Position numbers and translations under genes: made by a program
Shown: positions 8,216-17,064 of the stretch, in pieces
Position numbering within the stretch: the first letter of the stretch is position 1
Layout: each line of letters opens with the position of its first letter
Notes under the pieces: model-generated
Told to the model about the DNA's origin: nothing
Databases searched by the model: none
What the model saw: only the letters and a program-made list of their open reading frames with translations
Source of the DNA: Ruegeria atlantica
Lineage (GTDB): Bacteria > Pseudomonadota > Alphaproteobacteria > Rhodobacterales > Rhodobacteraceae
Assembly (NCBI RefSeq): GCF_013033965.1
Contig: NZ_WQFE01000006.1
Coordinates: forward strand, 62,001 to 126,000
DNA: 64,000 nucleotides
Direction: 5' to 3'

Positions 8216-10308
8216 GCGTCTCCTTTCTGGCTCTGGATAAGGATGAGATTTCCAATGGCGTCCACATACGCTGAGAAGTCAGCTGAAACCAAAGTGGTGG
8301 TCTGCGGCTCTGTGATCAGCGCGGGACCGCAAACCCGGTTGCCGGGGTTCAGACTGTCCCTGGATACAAAGCCGGCCAGCTTGGTCTGACCATCAACATC
8401 GCAGGTGATAGGGCGGGTCTGGGCGGGTGTGATCGTTGTCAGTGGCGGTGTTTCCGGCAACTCTGGAACAACCGTTTCTGGCGTTGCGACGCGGACAGCC
8501 CAGTTCAGAATCTCGATCTGCATTCCCGGCACTGGACGCGAGAATTGTTTTCGATACTCTGTCTCGAACGCAGCGGTAAGTGGTCCCATATCCTTCACGG
8601 TCAAGTCTCGATCGGGCAGGGGTATTTCGATTTCGTGGCCCTGACCGTTGTAGCGCATGAACGCCGTGCGTTGCGTTTCAGTGGGTGCATCACCTGCGCC
8701 TTGTGCCACCACGCTGCTTGCCTCGTCGATCATGTTGGAAAACAGGGTGTTAATCCTTTCCAACTCCAGCGATTCAAGCAGAGAATAGTGGGATCTGACG
8801 ATCTCGAAACTGACAGGGGCAAACAGAAACCCCACCGCGGAGCCGACGCCCGGATTAGGGGGTACTACGATGCGGCTAACCCCTGCGGATCGGGCCACAC
8901 GGCTTGCGTGCAGGGGGCCGTTGCCGCCAAATGCGATCATCGTACGCGGACCGAGGTCCTTGCCCGATTCCACTGCATGCATCCGACCCGCACTGGCCAT
9001 GCTTTCATCGACGATACGACTGATGCCGTCTGCGGCCCCTGCGGGGTCCGCACCCAGACGCACGCCAACGACCCGGCTCAGCGCAGCTTCGGCGGCCTTG
9101 GGGTCGATCTTGATAAACCCTTCGGCGAATGTGTCTGGCACGATATAGCCTAGGGTGATGTCACTGTCGGTCACAGTTGGCTCAGTGCCGCCCCGACCAA
9201 AGGCAACAGGACCGGGCTCTGATCCGGCCGATCTAGGGCCTACGGTCAGCCGCCCCAGACGATCAACCCCGGCGATTGAGCCGCCGCCTGCGCCGATCTC
9301 GATCATTTCAACAACGGGGATGCGCACCGGCATGCCCGATCCCTTGATGAACCGCGCTGCGCGTGCAATTTCGAACTGGCGCGACGTTTGGGGTCGTGCG
9401 TTGTCGATCAGGCAGAGTTTCGCGGTTGTCCCACCCATGTCAAATGACAACACTTCGTTGATTCCTGTCCGCGCGGCGATACGAGCGGCCAGAATGGCAC
9501 CACCCGCCGGTCCGCTTTCAACCAGCCGGATTGGAAAACGCGAAGCGGTTTCAACGGTACACATGCCGCCACCTGCCGTCATCATCAGGATCGGACAGAT
9601 CACGCCTTCGGTCTGAAACTGAAAGGTAAACCGCGACAGATAGCTTTCCATGAGCGGCTGGATGTAGGCATTGGCGACCGTGGTACAAAGCCGGTCGAAC
9701 TCACGCGCCTCCGGGCTTACGTCAGAGGAAATTGAAACAGTCAGGCCCGGTCTTCGTTCGGTGAGAATGTCGCGCAGTCTGCGTTCGTGCGCGGGATTGG
9801 CATAGGCGTGCATCAAACAGATCGCGACCGCATCAGCCCCGCTGACATCCAGTTCGTCCAGAAGATGGTCGATCGCGCTGTTGTCTAGTGGGATAAGTAC
9901 ATCTCCGTCGGCAGCCATTCTTTCCCGAATGGTCAACGCGCGCTCGCGCGCGACCAGCAGGTCCGGCTTTTTCAGATTGATGTCATATTGCGCATATCGC
10001 CGCTCGTACGCGATTTCCAGAATGTCGCGAAACCCTTCGGTCGTCACGGTCGCCACAACGGCGCCACGCCGTTCGATCAAGGCATTGGTCGCCAACGTGG
10101 TGCCGTGGATGAAACCGGTAACCTCATTCAACGACCGACCCGATTGCGCCATGACACGCTTTGCGCCCTCCATCGCGCCTTCCGCGGGATTTTGGTGCGT
10201 CGTAAGTGTCTTGGCCGAGGCCAATATGGTTTCGTCACCCGAGACCAGTACCGTATCGGTAAAGGTGCCACCAATATCAATGGCCAGGCGCAAGGTTTGA
10301 GATGTCAT
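8212..10308 (-). CDS. hyuA: hydantoinase A/oxoprolinase family protein
   Basis: A 698-residue HyuA-type subunit with an actin/ASKHA ATPase fold. The N-terminus carries the phosphate-binding motif AIDIGGTFTDTVL. FIHGTTLATNALIERRG follows, and further on are LSFDMGGTTAKLCLID, EIGAGGGSIAGVD and IAFGGNGPLHA. The ATG at 10308 directly before LRLAIDIGG is chosen; an in-frame ATG 13 codons upstream is less likely, since family members start close to the motif. It heads the hyuA-hyuB-aminotransferase-racemase operon. The 261-bp upstream region holds a perfect 14-bp palindrome that could be its operator. Confidence 0.9.
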   Translation of the reverse strand: MTSQTLRLAIDIGGTFTDTVLVSGDETILASAKTLTTHQNPAEGAMEGAKRVMAQSGRSLNEVTGFIHGTTLATNALIERRGAVVATVTTEGFRDILEIAYERRYAQYDINLKKPDLLVARERALTIRERMAADGDVLIPLDNSAIDHLLDELDVSGADAVAICLMHAYANPAHERRLRDILTERRPGLTVSISSDVSPEAREFDRLCTTVANAYIQPLMESYLSRFTFQFQTEGVICPILMMTAGGGMCTVETASRFPIRLVESGPAGGAILAARIAARTGINEVLSFDMGGTTAKLCLIDNARPQTSRQFEIARAARFIKGSGMPVRIPVVEMIEIGAGGGSIAGVDRLGRLTVGPRSAGSEPGPVAFGRGGTEPTVTDSDITLGYIVPDTFAEGFIKIDPKAAEAALSRVVGVRLGADPAGAADGISRIVDESMASAGRMHAVESGKDLGPRTMIAFGGNGPLHASRVARSAGVSRIVVPPNPGVGSAVGFLFAPVSFEIVRSHYSLLESLELERINTLFSNMIDEASSVVAQGAGDAPTETQRTAFMRYNGQGHEIEIPLPDRDLTVKDMGPLTAAFETEYRKQFSRPVPGMQIEILNWAVRVATPETVVPELPETPPLTTITPAQTRPITCDVDGQTKLAGFVSRDSLNPGNRVCGPALITEPQTTTLVSADFSAYVDAIGNLILIQSQKGDA

Positions 10309-10387
10309 GAGATCGTCCAAATTGTCCGTTGTCTGAGCCGCAGGCAATGGGCGCAGAGCGCCCGCGATTATCGCCTGACGACGAGGT

Positions 10388-10401
10388 CACAACCGGTTGT
10401 G
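10388..10401. promoter_or_regulatory. perfect palindrome upstream of hyuA (candidate operator)
   Basis: CACAACCGGTTGTG is perfectly self-complementary over 14 bp and lies 80 bp upstream of the hyuA start. It is unrelated to the TetR-type and MarR-type boxes elsewhere in the window. An operator role is inferred from position and symmetry only. Confidence 0.4.
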
Positions 10402-10465
10402 CGACGATTCTGAGACATTGGACATTTGGGCATTTTCATAGGTGCAGTTTGGCACGACCAGGAAG

Positions 10466-10487
10466 GGTCGCAAGTGTTTTTGCGACC
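10466..10487. repeat. inverted repeat, 8-bp arms, between TetR and hyuA genes
   Basis: GGTCGCAA and TTGCGACC flank a 6-base spacer. It lies downstream of the TetR gene (minus strand) and upstream of hyuA. There is no U-run in the minus-strand transcript after it, so it is either a weak terminator or a regulatory site. The rest of the 10309-10569 interval shows nothing recognisable. Confidence 0.35.
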
Positions 10488-10569
10488 AAATTGCCCGGAA
10501 GCGACAGGAACATGCGAATTGACTGCCTTGGCGTATAGATGCCAGACACCCGATCAATCTGTGGTTTGC

Positions 10570-11556
10570 TCAGGCTTTCTTTGTAGAACCCGCCTCTGCA
10601 AGCACACCATCCATGATGAGCGCCTTAAGGCTGGTCCTGATCTCATTCTCGGGGAACTTTCCGATGCTCCAATGCCGGAGTGACCAGACATTGCACAGGA
10701 AATACAGATAGTTGGCCATCAGCTCAGTGTTCATAGGGCGGAACACTTTTTGCTCGACGCCTTTATCCAGAATACCTTTCCAACGGCCCATGAAATCACG
10801 CTCCATATCGAATACGCGCGCGCGATTTTCGGCGGACATGGAACGCGTTTCGGAATAGACCAGATTGATATAGCGCCGGTTTTCTCCGATGTAATCGATG
10901 TACCGGTCAACCGCTTTTTCAAGGTTCTGATCAGCAGGGCCGGTGAACAGCTCTCCGGTGTCAAAAAAGTCGATAATGTCCTGCATGCACATGGTGGTGA
11001 TCAGGTGAAGGATATCGTCCTTGTCTTTGATGTATTTGTACATCAGCGGAACGGACAGCCCGGATTCTTTGGCAATTTCACGCATGGATGCGTTTCCGAA
11101 CCCGCGCTTGGCGATCACTTTGCACGCCCCGTCAAATATCTGTCTTCGCCGTTCTTCGGCAGTGTCGGACAGGGCGCGCGCCGGTTTTTCGGTCAAAGTG
11201 GTTTTTGGCGCGCCTGCCAGTTCAGCATCGACCGAGAACGTGCAGGTTACCTCCATTAGCGTGACAGTTTCGCTGGGATTGTGCCCGGCCTGTACGATCG
11301 AGACACGGTAAGAGGTCAGCGGCGAATCCTCTGGCGACATGCGCATCGCCTGAGCTTCGATCTGCCCTTGACCGGCGACCGTCAGATTCGTGGCCGACGT
11401 GTTGACCAATGTTGGATGTAACGTGTCGCCAAGGCGTTTGAGTTCCTCACGCGCGGCCTCAATAGCAAGCGCCACGCACACTCCATCCAGTTGCGATTTC
11501 TTAATAAATTCATCAACTTGCGTGGCGGAATACAAAAACACGCGGTTTGCCTCCAT
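10570..11556 (-). CDS. TetR-type regulator with an N-terminal hotdog-like domain
   Basis: A 328-residue protein in which the TetR helix-turn-helix is not at the N-terminus. It starts at about residue 133 (EERRRQIFDGACKVIAKRGF, then MREIAKESGLSVPLMYKYIKDKDDIL). A TetR ligand-binding helical domain follows (ENRRYINLVYSETRSM..., VWSLRHWSIGKFP). The first 125 residues have a helix (VALAIEAAREELKRLG) and long beta-like strands (TSATNLTVAGQGQIEAQAMRM, SYRVSIVQ, TVTLMEVTCTFSVD) resembling a PaaI-type hotdog thioesterase fold. A CoA-thioester sensing role is inferred. It is divergent from the LLM monooxygenase gene, with an 18-bp palindrome at 11684-11701 between them, and is the best candidate to bind the six TetR-type boxes of the window. 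Confidence 0.8.
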   Translation of the reverse strand: MEANRVFLYSATQVDEFIKKSQLDGVCVALAIEAAREELKRLGDTLHPTLVNTSATNLTVAGQGQIEAQAMRMSPEDSPLTSYRVSIVQAGHNPSETVTLMEVTCTFSVDAELAGAPKTTLTEKPARALSDTAEERRRQIFDGACKVIAKRGFGNASMREIAKESGLSVPLMYKYIKDKDDILHLITTMCMQDIIDFFDTGELFTGPADQNLEKAVDRYIDYIGENRRYINLVYSETRSMSAENRARVFDMERDFMGRWKGILDKGVEQKVFRPMNTELMANYLYFLCNVWSLRHWSIGKFPENEIRTSLKALIMDGVLAEAGSTKKA

Positions 11557-11683
11557 GGAACCTTACTTCAGGGCAACATGTTGAAACGCTTACGTCTTGT
11601 CCAGTTGGAAATCGTCGCAGTGTCGTTGCGACGTAGGGAAAACTAATTCGGGGCTTGACGGAATTACCAGCCATATGGGAATG

Positions 11684-11701
11684 TTAGTGAACGTTCAGTA
11701 A
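11684..11701. promoter_or_regulatory. TetR-type operator box T1 (LLM monooxygenase promoter)
   Basis: TTAGTGAACGTTCAGTAA, a near-perfect palindrome with one mismatch, ends 20 bp before the LLM start codon. A TTGACG hexamer at 11655 could be the -35 element, which would place the box over the start of transcription, as for a repressor. Confidence 0.72.
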
Positions 11702-11720
11702 CATGCCGGGAGACGCCTGT

Positions 11721-12854
11721 ATGAAGTTCAAGATTCTCGCTATTCCATTCGCACGCCAGCATGGCGAGGACACTCAGCTTGCCGGACGTGATCCAGCGCG
11801 GTTCAACAAGATGATGGTCACCCTGCGTGATCAGATGGTGTTGGCCGAGGAGCTTGGGTATGACGGCTTCTGCCTGACCGAACACCACATGCAGGTTGAA
11901 GGCGTTGAATGCACCACGAACCCGTTGTTCTGGAACATGTACATCGCCCAGCACACCAAGAATTTCACGGTGGGCCAGCTAGGGATGAACCTGACCGCGA
12001 TGAACCCAATCAAAACGGCGGAAGATATCGCAATGCTGGATCACATGACCGGCGGTCGCGTCTTCGCAGGCTTCTCGCGTGGGAACACGCCGCGCTGGAC
12101 GGCTACCATGGGTCAGCATTTGGACATCACCTCGGCTGAGTCTGACAAGTCCGAGGCCGACCAGCGTAACCGGCGCGCTCTGTATGAAAACTGGCGTCTG
12201 ATCAAGTCACTCTGGACCGATGACCTGACCGAACATCAGGGTGAGTTCTGGAACTTCCCGTCGAATGTCGAGTGGGAGTTCAATCCGACCAAACTCTGGG
12301 GTGGGGACAACCCGGTTGACGAGAACAAGATCCTGCGCAAATCGGGCATCGTTCCTCGTCCGCTGCAGAAACCGCACCCGAAAGTGTATGCGCCGTTCTC
12401 CTACTCGATGGAAACTGCCAAGTTCTGGGCGTCGGAAGGGGCAAAGATGGTCTCTTTCGTGACCGCTGACAAAGAAGAATTCATGCCGGTGATCCTTGAG
12501 AACTGCCTGAAGGCCGCGCATGAAAACGGTCTACCTCAGACCACCAACAACGATGTTCTGGCACTGGGCGCGCATCTGATGATGGGCAAGACCCCGGCCA
12601 AAACAAAACAGTATCGCGAGATGTTCGATAACCTGTGGTTCTCGGCCTATGACGCACCGCCGTATCACGTGCCCCTGGGTCGTGTCTGGGACGGCTCGCG
12701 CCAGCAGGTTCTGGACCAGGTCGGTGAACTGGCCGAGCGGTATCAGATCGAGGAATTCTTTGTCTGGCACCACGTGAACTACTTTGGCGACGAGATCGAG
12801 CAGGAAGCCCTGATCGAATTTGCCGAAGGCGTCATCAAACCTCTGAACGGATAA
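11721..12854 (+). CDS. LLM-class (luciferase-like) flavin-dependent monooxygenase
   Basis: A 377-residue TIM-barrel monooxygenase of the bacterial luciferase family, which uses reduced FMN supplied by a separate reductase. Conserved stretches are GYDGFCLTEHHMQVEG (residues 50-65), TVGQLGMNLTAMNP, LDHMTGGRVFAGFSRGNTPRW and the C-terminal VGELAERYQIEEFFVWHH. The ATG at 11721 has GGGAG 8 nt upstream; an in-frame ATG six codons earlier is less likely. It heads an operon with ribB, a lumazine-binding-like gene and an amidase, and is preceded by a TetR-type box. Family knowledge and context suggest oxygenation and possibly opening of an N-heterocyclic ring. The flavin reductase partner may be the one at 54164. 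Confidence 0.85.
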   Translation: MKFKILAIPFARQHGEDTQLAGRDPARFNKMMVTLRDQMVLAEELGYDGFCLTEHHMQVEGVECTTNPLFWNMYIAQHTKNFTVGQLGMNLTAMNPIKTAEDIAMLDHMTGGRVFAGFSRGNTPRWTATMGQHLDITSAESDKSEADQRNRRALYENWRLIKSLWTDDLTEHQGEFWNFPSNVEWEFNPTKLWGGDNPVDENKILRKSGIVPRPLQKPHPKVYAPFSYSMETAKFWASEGAKMVSFVTADKEEFMPVILENCLKAAHENGLPQTTNNDVLALGAHLMMGKTPAKTKQYREMFDNLWFSAYDAPPYHVPLGRVWDGSRQQVLDQVGELAERYQIEEFFVWHHVNYFGDEIEQEALIEFAEGVIKPLNG

Positions 12855-12864
12855 GGGGAAGACC

Positions 12865-13512
12865 GTGTTCGACCTGCATGAAGTTTACCAGCTGTCGCCC
12901 ATCGAAGAAATCATTACGGATTGCGAACAAGGCCGTATGGTAATTCTTGTCGACGATGAAAACCGCGAGAACGAGGGTGATCTGGTGATCCCCGCCGCCC
13001 GCGCGGATGCGGTCGCCGTAAACTTCATGGCGCGTTTTGGCCGGGGTTTGATCTGCATGGCCATTCCTCCCGAGCGGGCCGAGCAGTTCAGCCTTGGCCC
13101 CATGACAGCGTTGAACACGGATCCACATCATACGGCGTTCACCATTTCAGTGGACGCTAAAAAAGGCACGACCACCGGTATTTCCGCCGGCGACCGGGCG
13201 CGGACCATTGCGCTGTTGGCGTCCGACAACGGCTCTTCTGCGGACCTGGTTTCGCCGGGGCACCTGTTTCCGCTGGTAGCGAAACCAGATGGCGTTCTGG
13301 AACGCGAAGGCCACACCGAGGCTGCGGTCGATCTGGCCCGCCTGTCCGGGCAGGGGGATTCCGGTGTGATCTGCGAGATCATGAATGACGACGGTGAAAT
13401 GACGCGCCTGCCGGATCTGCTGGAATTTGGGGCCCGGCACGGCCTTAAGGTCGGCACGATCGAAGACCTCAAACGGTACCGTCAGGACCTGCTTGCCGAC
13501 AAGGCCGCCTGA
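12865..13512 (+). CDS. ribB: 3,4-dihydroxy-2-butanone 4-phosphate synthase
   Basis: A 215-residue stand-alone RibB, converting ribulose 5-phosphate to the four-carbon precursor of the riboflavin ring. Signature residues are all present: VDDENRENEGDL (residues 30-41), RGLICMAI, TGISAGDRARTI and SPGHLFPLVA, GVLEREGHTEAAVDL. There is no GTP cyclohydrolase II domain. The GTG start is preceded by AAGGGGAAG, 10 bp after the LLM gene. Its place inside a catabolic operon implies pathway-specific FMN supply for the flavin-dependent monooxygenase, as in reported pyridine-degradation clusters that also carry this enzyme. It is probably a second copy besides a housekeeping rib gene. Confidence 0.95.
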   Translation: MFDLHEVYQLSPIEEIITDCEQGRMVILVDDENRENEGDLVIPAARADAVAVNFMARFGRGLICMAIPPERAEQFSLGPMTALNTDPHHTAFTISVDAKKGTTTGISAGDRARTIALLASDNGSSADLVSPGHLFPLVAKPDGVLEREGHTEAAVDLARLSGQGDSGVICEIMNDDGEMTRLPDLLEFGARHGLKVGTIEDLKRYRQDLLADKAA

Positions 13513-13560
13513 CGGCCGAGACCATCTGCACTTCACGACACTCACGACCAAGGATACTCC

Positions 13561-13938
13561 ATGACCGCATTCGCCAATATCGAAGCCCTGATGCAGGCTT
13601 ACATCGAAAACCTGCATGACGGAGACATCAGTAAGACCGACCAGATGTTTCTGCCGGAATGTGATCTGACCTGCGCCAATGAGGATGGCAGCTATATCCA
13701 CATGACGCTGGAGAAATACAAAGAGGTCATCGGCGGTCGCGAAAGCCCGAAATCCAAAGGCTATCCGGTCTATGGTCATACAATCTCGATCGATCAATCA
13801 GGGCCGAATACAGCCTTTGTCAAGATCGACTGCGCCGTGCAGCCTCGATACTTCATCGACTACCTGTCGCTGGTCCGCACCGGCGAGGGCTGGAAGATTG
13901 CGGCCAAGGTCTATTACGTCCAGCGCACCGAAGACTGA
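13561..13938 (+). CDS. nuclear transport factor 2-like, putative lumazine-binding protein
   Basis: A 125-residue small alpha+beta-cone protein of the NTF2/SnoaL superfamily, matching the pattern of the putative lumazine-binding family: LMQAYIENLHDGDISKTDQMF at the start, MTLEKYKEVIGGRESP in the middle and RYFIDYLSLVRTGEGWKIAAKVYYVQ at the end. Function is not proven for the family. Its position directly after ribB and a flavin monooxygenase suggests flavin or flavin-precursor handling, or a hydratase/isomerase step on the ring-cleavage product. It starts 48 bp after ribB and is followed by the amidase after 26 bp. Confidence 0.8.
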   Translation: MTAFANIEALMQAYIENLHDGDISKTDQMFLPECDLTCANEDGSYIHMTLEKYKEVIGGRESPKSKGYPVYGHTISIDQSGPNTAFVKIDCAVQPRYFIDYLSLVRTGEGWKIAAKVYYVQRTED

Positions 13939-13964
13939 TCCCCTTTATCTGATCGAGCCCCCGA

Positions 13965-15353
13965 ATGACCGCCCCCTATTCCCAACTTTCGGCGCGTGCC
14001 ATGGTGCAGGCCTTTGCCCGGCTGGAGCTGTCTCCGGTCGAAGTCACGCAGGCTGCGCTGGATCGCATTGAAGCAGTCAATCCGCTGATCAATGCTATTT
14101 ACCATGTGGATGCCGAAGGCGCGCTGGAGGCCGCCCGCGTATCGGAACAGCGCTGGCATGACAACGAGCCACTGGGGCCTCTAGATGGCGTGCCGACGAC
14201 GGTCAAAGACGCAATGGATTGCATCGGTATGCGCGCCTATCGCGGATCGGCGGCAGGTAAGGCATCGGTCAGCACAACCGATCATCCTACGGTAGCACGC
14301 ATGCGTGAGGCGGGCTCGGTGATCCTGGGCAAGAACACCATGTGCGATTATGGCATTCTTGCAGGCGGAGTGAGCTCAAAGCATGGGGTTACCCGCAATC
14401 CATGGGATGTATCGCGCACGACAGGGGCATCATCTTCGGGGGCGTCGGCCAGTGTTGCCGCTGGGATCGAGCCGGTTTCGATTGGGACCGACATCGTGGG
14501 ATCCATTCGCTTGCCAGCCTCGTATTGCGGCCTGGCCGGGCTGAAGCCCAGCCAGGGGCGTGTGCCCTATTACGTCTGCAACAGCCCGGCGATCACGGCG
14601 GGTCCGCTGGCGCGCAATTTTGCCGATGTCGCCCTGCATATGAACGTGCTAACCGGTGAGGATACGCGCGATTTCGCGGCTTTGGCGCGGGACGGCGTGA
14701 ACTATGTCTCGCGCCTGACGCGCGGCGACCGCAAAAGCATATCGGTTCTGGTTATCCCCGAGCTGGGCTTGGGCGAACCGGTGGCAGAAGATGTTCAGGC
14801 AGCGTTGGAGCGGACGGCGCAGGTTTTGCGGGATATGGGTGTTCAGGTCACCTATCTTGATACCGCGCCGTTCAGCCGAGCGGATTGGGAACCCGCCGAG
14901 GCGTTCTATAAAATACGTACCCTGTCCGAGCTGATGCGCCAACCCGAGGCCGAACAGGCAAAAACACCCTATATCCGCGACTGGACCAACGATGCACGCG
15001 CTTTGTCTGCCGTTGAACATCAGCGGAATTTCGACCACACGCAGGCGTTGCGCGAACGTGCGTTGGCGCTGATTGACGGCCATGATTTTGTCCTGCTGCC
15101 ATCGACACCGGACACCGCCTTTGCTGCCGAACTGCCGGGATCAGATCCCGATAAGCCGTTCGAAAGCTGGGCTAATACCTTCCTGTTCAACCTCACTGAG
15201 CAACCGGCATCCAGTATTCCGGTCGGACTAGACCGCAACGGGCTTCCGATCGGTATGCAACTGGTCGGACGCCGCTTTGACGATCTGGGCGTTTTGCAAA
15301 TGTCGTGGCGGATCGAACGGGACATCGGAGAAATGCCGCCTGCGCCTCTGTGA
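13965..15353 (+). CDS. amidase (amidase signature family)
   Basis: A 462-residue amidase with the Ser-cisSer-Lys triad visible: Lys in GVPTTVKDAMD (about residue 78), the cis-serine in TGASSSGASASVAAG, and the nucleophile serine in GTDIVGSIRLPASYCGLAGLKPS. It would hydrolyse a linear amide to acid plus ammonia, amine or formate-type product. In the operon it follows the LLM monooxygenase, so the natural proposal is hydrolysis of an amide or N-formyl intermediate created by ring cleavage. An alternative is a general short-chain amidase. Confidence 0.88.
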   Translation: MTAPYSQLSARAMVQAFARLELSPVEVTQAALDRIEAVNPLINAIYHVDAEGALEAARVSEQRWHDNEPLGPLDGVPTTVKDAMDCIGMRAYRGSAAGKASVSTTDHPTVARMREAGSVILGKNTMCDYGILAGGVSSKHGVTRNPWDVSRTTGASSSGASASVAAGIEPVSIGTDIVGSIRLPASYCGLAGLKPSQGRVPYYVCNSPAITAGPLARNFADVALHMNVLTGEDTRDFAALARDGVNYVSRLTRGDRKSISVLVIPELGLGEPVAEDVQAALERTAQVLRDMGVQVTYLDTAPFSRADWEPAEAFYKIRTLSELMRQPEAEQAKTPYIRDWTNDARALSAVEHQRNFDHTQALRERALALIDGHDFVLLPSTPDTAFAAELPGSDPDKPFESWANTFLFNLTEQPASSIPVGLDRNGLPIGMQLVGRRFDDLGVLQMSWRIERDIGEMPPAPL

Positions 15354-15391
15354 CGGACGCAGATGCAGAAAAACACATTGAGAGGCAAAAA

Positions 15392-17041
15392 ATGAGCGCA
15401 GAAAAAACGACGATTCCCGGTCAGATCATGACAATGCCGCTGACGGTGACCAGTATTTTTCGTCATGGTATGCGCGCCCATCCCGAGGCACAGATTGTTT
15501 GGCGCAACTCGGATATGACAATTGACCGCTACAGCTTTGCGGATATGGGTCGGCGGACCCAGCAATTGGCGCATGCACTAACCGAACTGGGCATCGAGCC
15601 CGGTGATCGGGTGGCAACTTTGGCCTGGAACAACAACCGGCATCTGGAACTATACTACGCGTTGGCGTGCATCGGTGCGATCTGTCACACAATCAACCCG
15701 CGCCTGCACCCCAACCAGATTGCCTTCATAATAAATGACGCTGAAGACACGCATCTGTTTTTTGACACTACATTTGCGCCGCTGATTGACGCAGTATCAG
15801 CGCGGTGTCCGACGGTTCAGGGCTGGTACAGCCTGACCGGCCCGGGGCAGGTGCCGCAAATGAAAACTCCGGTCAGTGACTATGAAACCCTGATCGCAGG
15901 CAAGCCCGAGATTTATGACTGGCCCGAACTGGATGAGAACGCGGCCATGGCGCTGTGCTACACATCTGGCACCACCGGCAATCCCAAAGGCGTATTGTAT
16001 TCCCATCGTGGGACCGTCCTGCACGCAATGGGCGTATCTGGCGGCGACTGGCTGGCGCTGAGCTCGCGGGACGCCACCTTGCCGGTTGTGCCGATGTTCC
16101 ACGCCTGCGCTTGGGGGATTCCTTATGCGGCGCTGATGAATGGCAATAAACTGGTCATGCCGGGACCAGGTATGGATCCGGCCCCCCTGCGCGAACTTAT
16201 GGACGACGAAGAGGTGACGATGATCTCGGGCGTGCCGACTGTATGGCTGGGCTTGTTCGAATATCTGGATCAGCAGGGCGCCAAACTGAAAACGGTCAAA
16301 CGTGCGATGATGGGCGGTTCTGCGGCACCGCTGTCTCTGATCGAGCAGATCGAAAAGGGCCACGGCATTGACGTGGTACATGGCTGGGGCATGACCGAAC
16401 TGAGCCCGGTCGGCACCCTTTCTGTTCCCAAATGGGGCGAGGACAAGCTGCCAATCGACGACCGTCTTGCTCTGAAAACCAAACAAGGGCGCGCGCTTTA
16501 TGGTGTCGAAATGCGGATCGTCAACGACGACGGCGAGTTGCTGCCTCATGACGGCGTTGCCTCTGGCATGTTGCAGGTGCGTGGCCATTGGGTCGCCAGC
16601 AGCTATTGGGGCGGGGCGGGTACAGATGCTTTTACCGATGACGGCTGGTTCATCACCGGTGACGTGGCTGCGATCGATCCGAAAGGCTACCTGCGCCTGA
16701 CCGACCGAACCAAGGATGTCGTCAAGTCGGGCGGCGAATGGATCTCTTCGATCGATCTGGAAAATGTCGCCATGAGTCATCCGGATGTTCTGGAGGCTGC
16801 CTGTATCGCCGCAAAACACCGCAAATGGGACGAACGACCATTGATCGTTGCCGTAAAACGTGAGGGATCTGAAGTCAGCCGCGAGGACATTCTGGCGCTG
16901 TATGACGGCCAGGTCGCCAAGTGGTGGACACCCGATGACGTGGTGTTCCAGGCCGAACTTCCGCACACCGCGACCGGCAAGGTTTCAAAGCTGCATCTGC
17001 GTGAGCAATACGCAGACTACAAACTGCCCACAGACAACTAA
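15392..17041 (+). CDS. AMP-forming medium-chain acyl-CoA ligase (DmdB-like)
   Basis: A 549-residue adenylate-forming CoA ligase. The phosphate loop is [18 protein letters not shown] (about residue 190). Further motifs are [19 protein letters not shown] and [16 protein letters not shown], and the catalytic lysine is in [12 protein letters not shown]. It resembles the medium-chain and 3-(methylthio)propionate-CoA ligase group. The ATG at 15392 follows GAGAGG; the reading frame is open further upstream inside the amidase gene. It activates a carboxylic acid for the thiolase, FadN-like and FadE-like enzymes encoded next in the operon. Confidence 0.9.
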   Translation: MSAEKTTIPGQIMTMPLTVTSIFRHGMRAHPEAQIVWRNSDMTIDRYSFADMGRRTQQLAHALTELGIEPGDRVATLAWNNNRHLELYYALACIGAICHTINPRLHPNQIAFIINDAEDTHLFFDTTFAPLIDAVSARCPTVQGWYSLTGPGQVPQMKTPVSDYETLIAGKPEIYDWPELDENAAMALCYTSGTTGNPKGVLYSHRGTVLHAMGVSGGDWLALSSRDATLPVVPMFHACAWGIPYAALMNGNKLVMPGPGMDPAPLRELMDDEEVTMISGVPTVWLGLFEYLDQQGAKLKTVKRAMMGGSAAPLSLIEQIEKGHGIDVVHGWGMTELSPVGTLSVPKWGEDKLPIDDRLALKTKQGRALYGVEMRIVNDDGELLPHDGVASGMLQVRGHWVASSYWGGAGTDAFTDDGWFITGDVAAIDPKGYLRLTDRTKDVVKSGGEWISSIDLENVAMSHPDVLEAACIAAKHRKWDERPLIVAVKREGSEVSREDILALYDGQVAKWWTPDDVVFQAELPHTATGKVSKLHLREQYADYKLPTDN

Positions 17042-17064
17042 TTCTGGCTTCAAGGATAAGAAAC

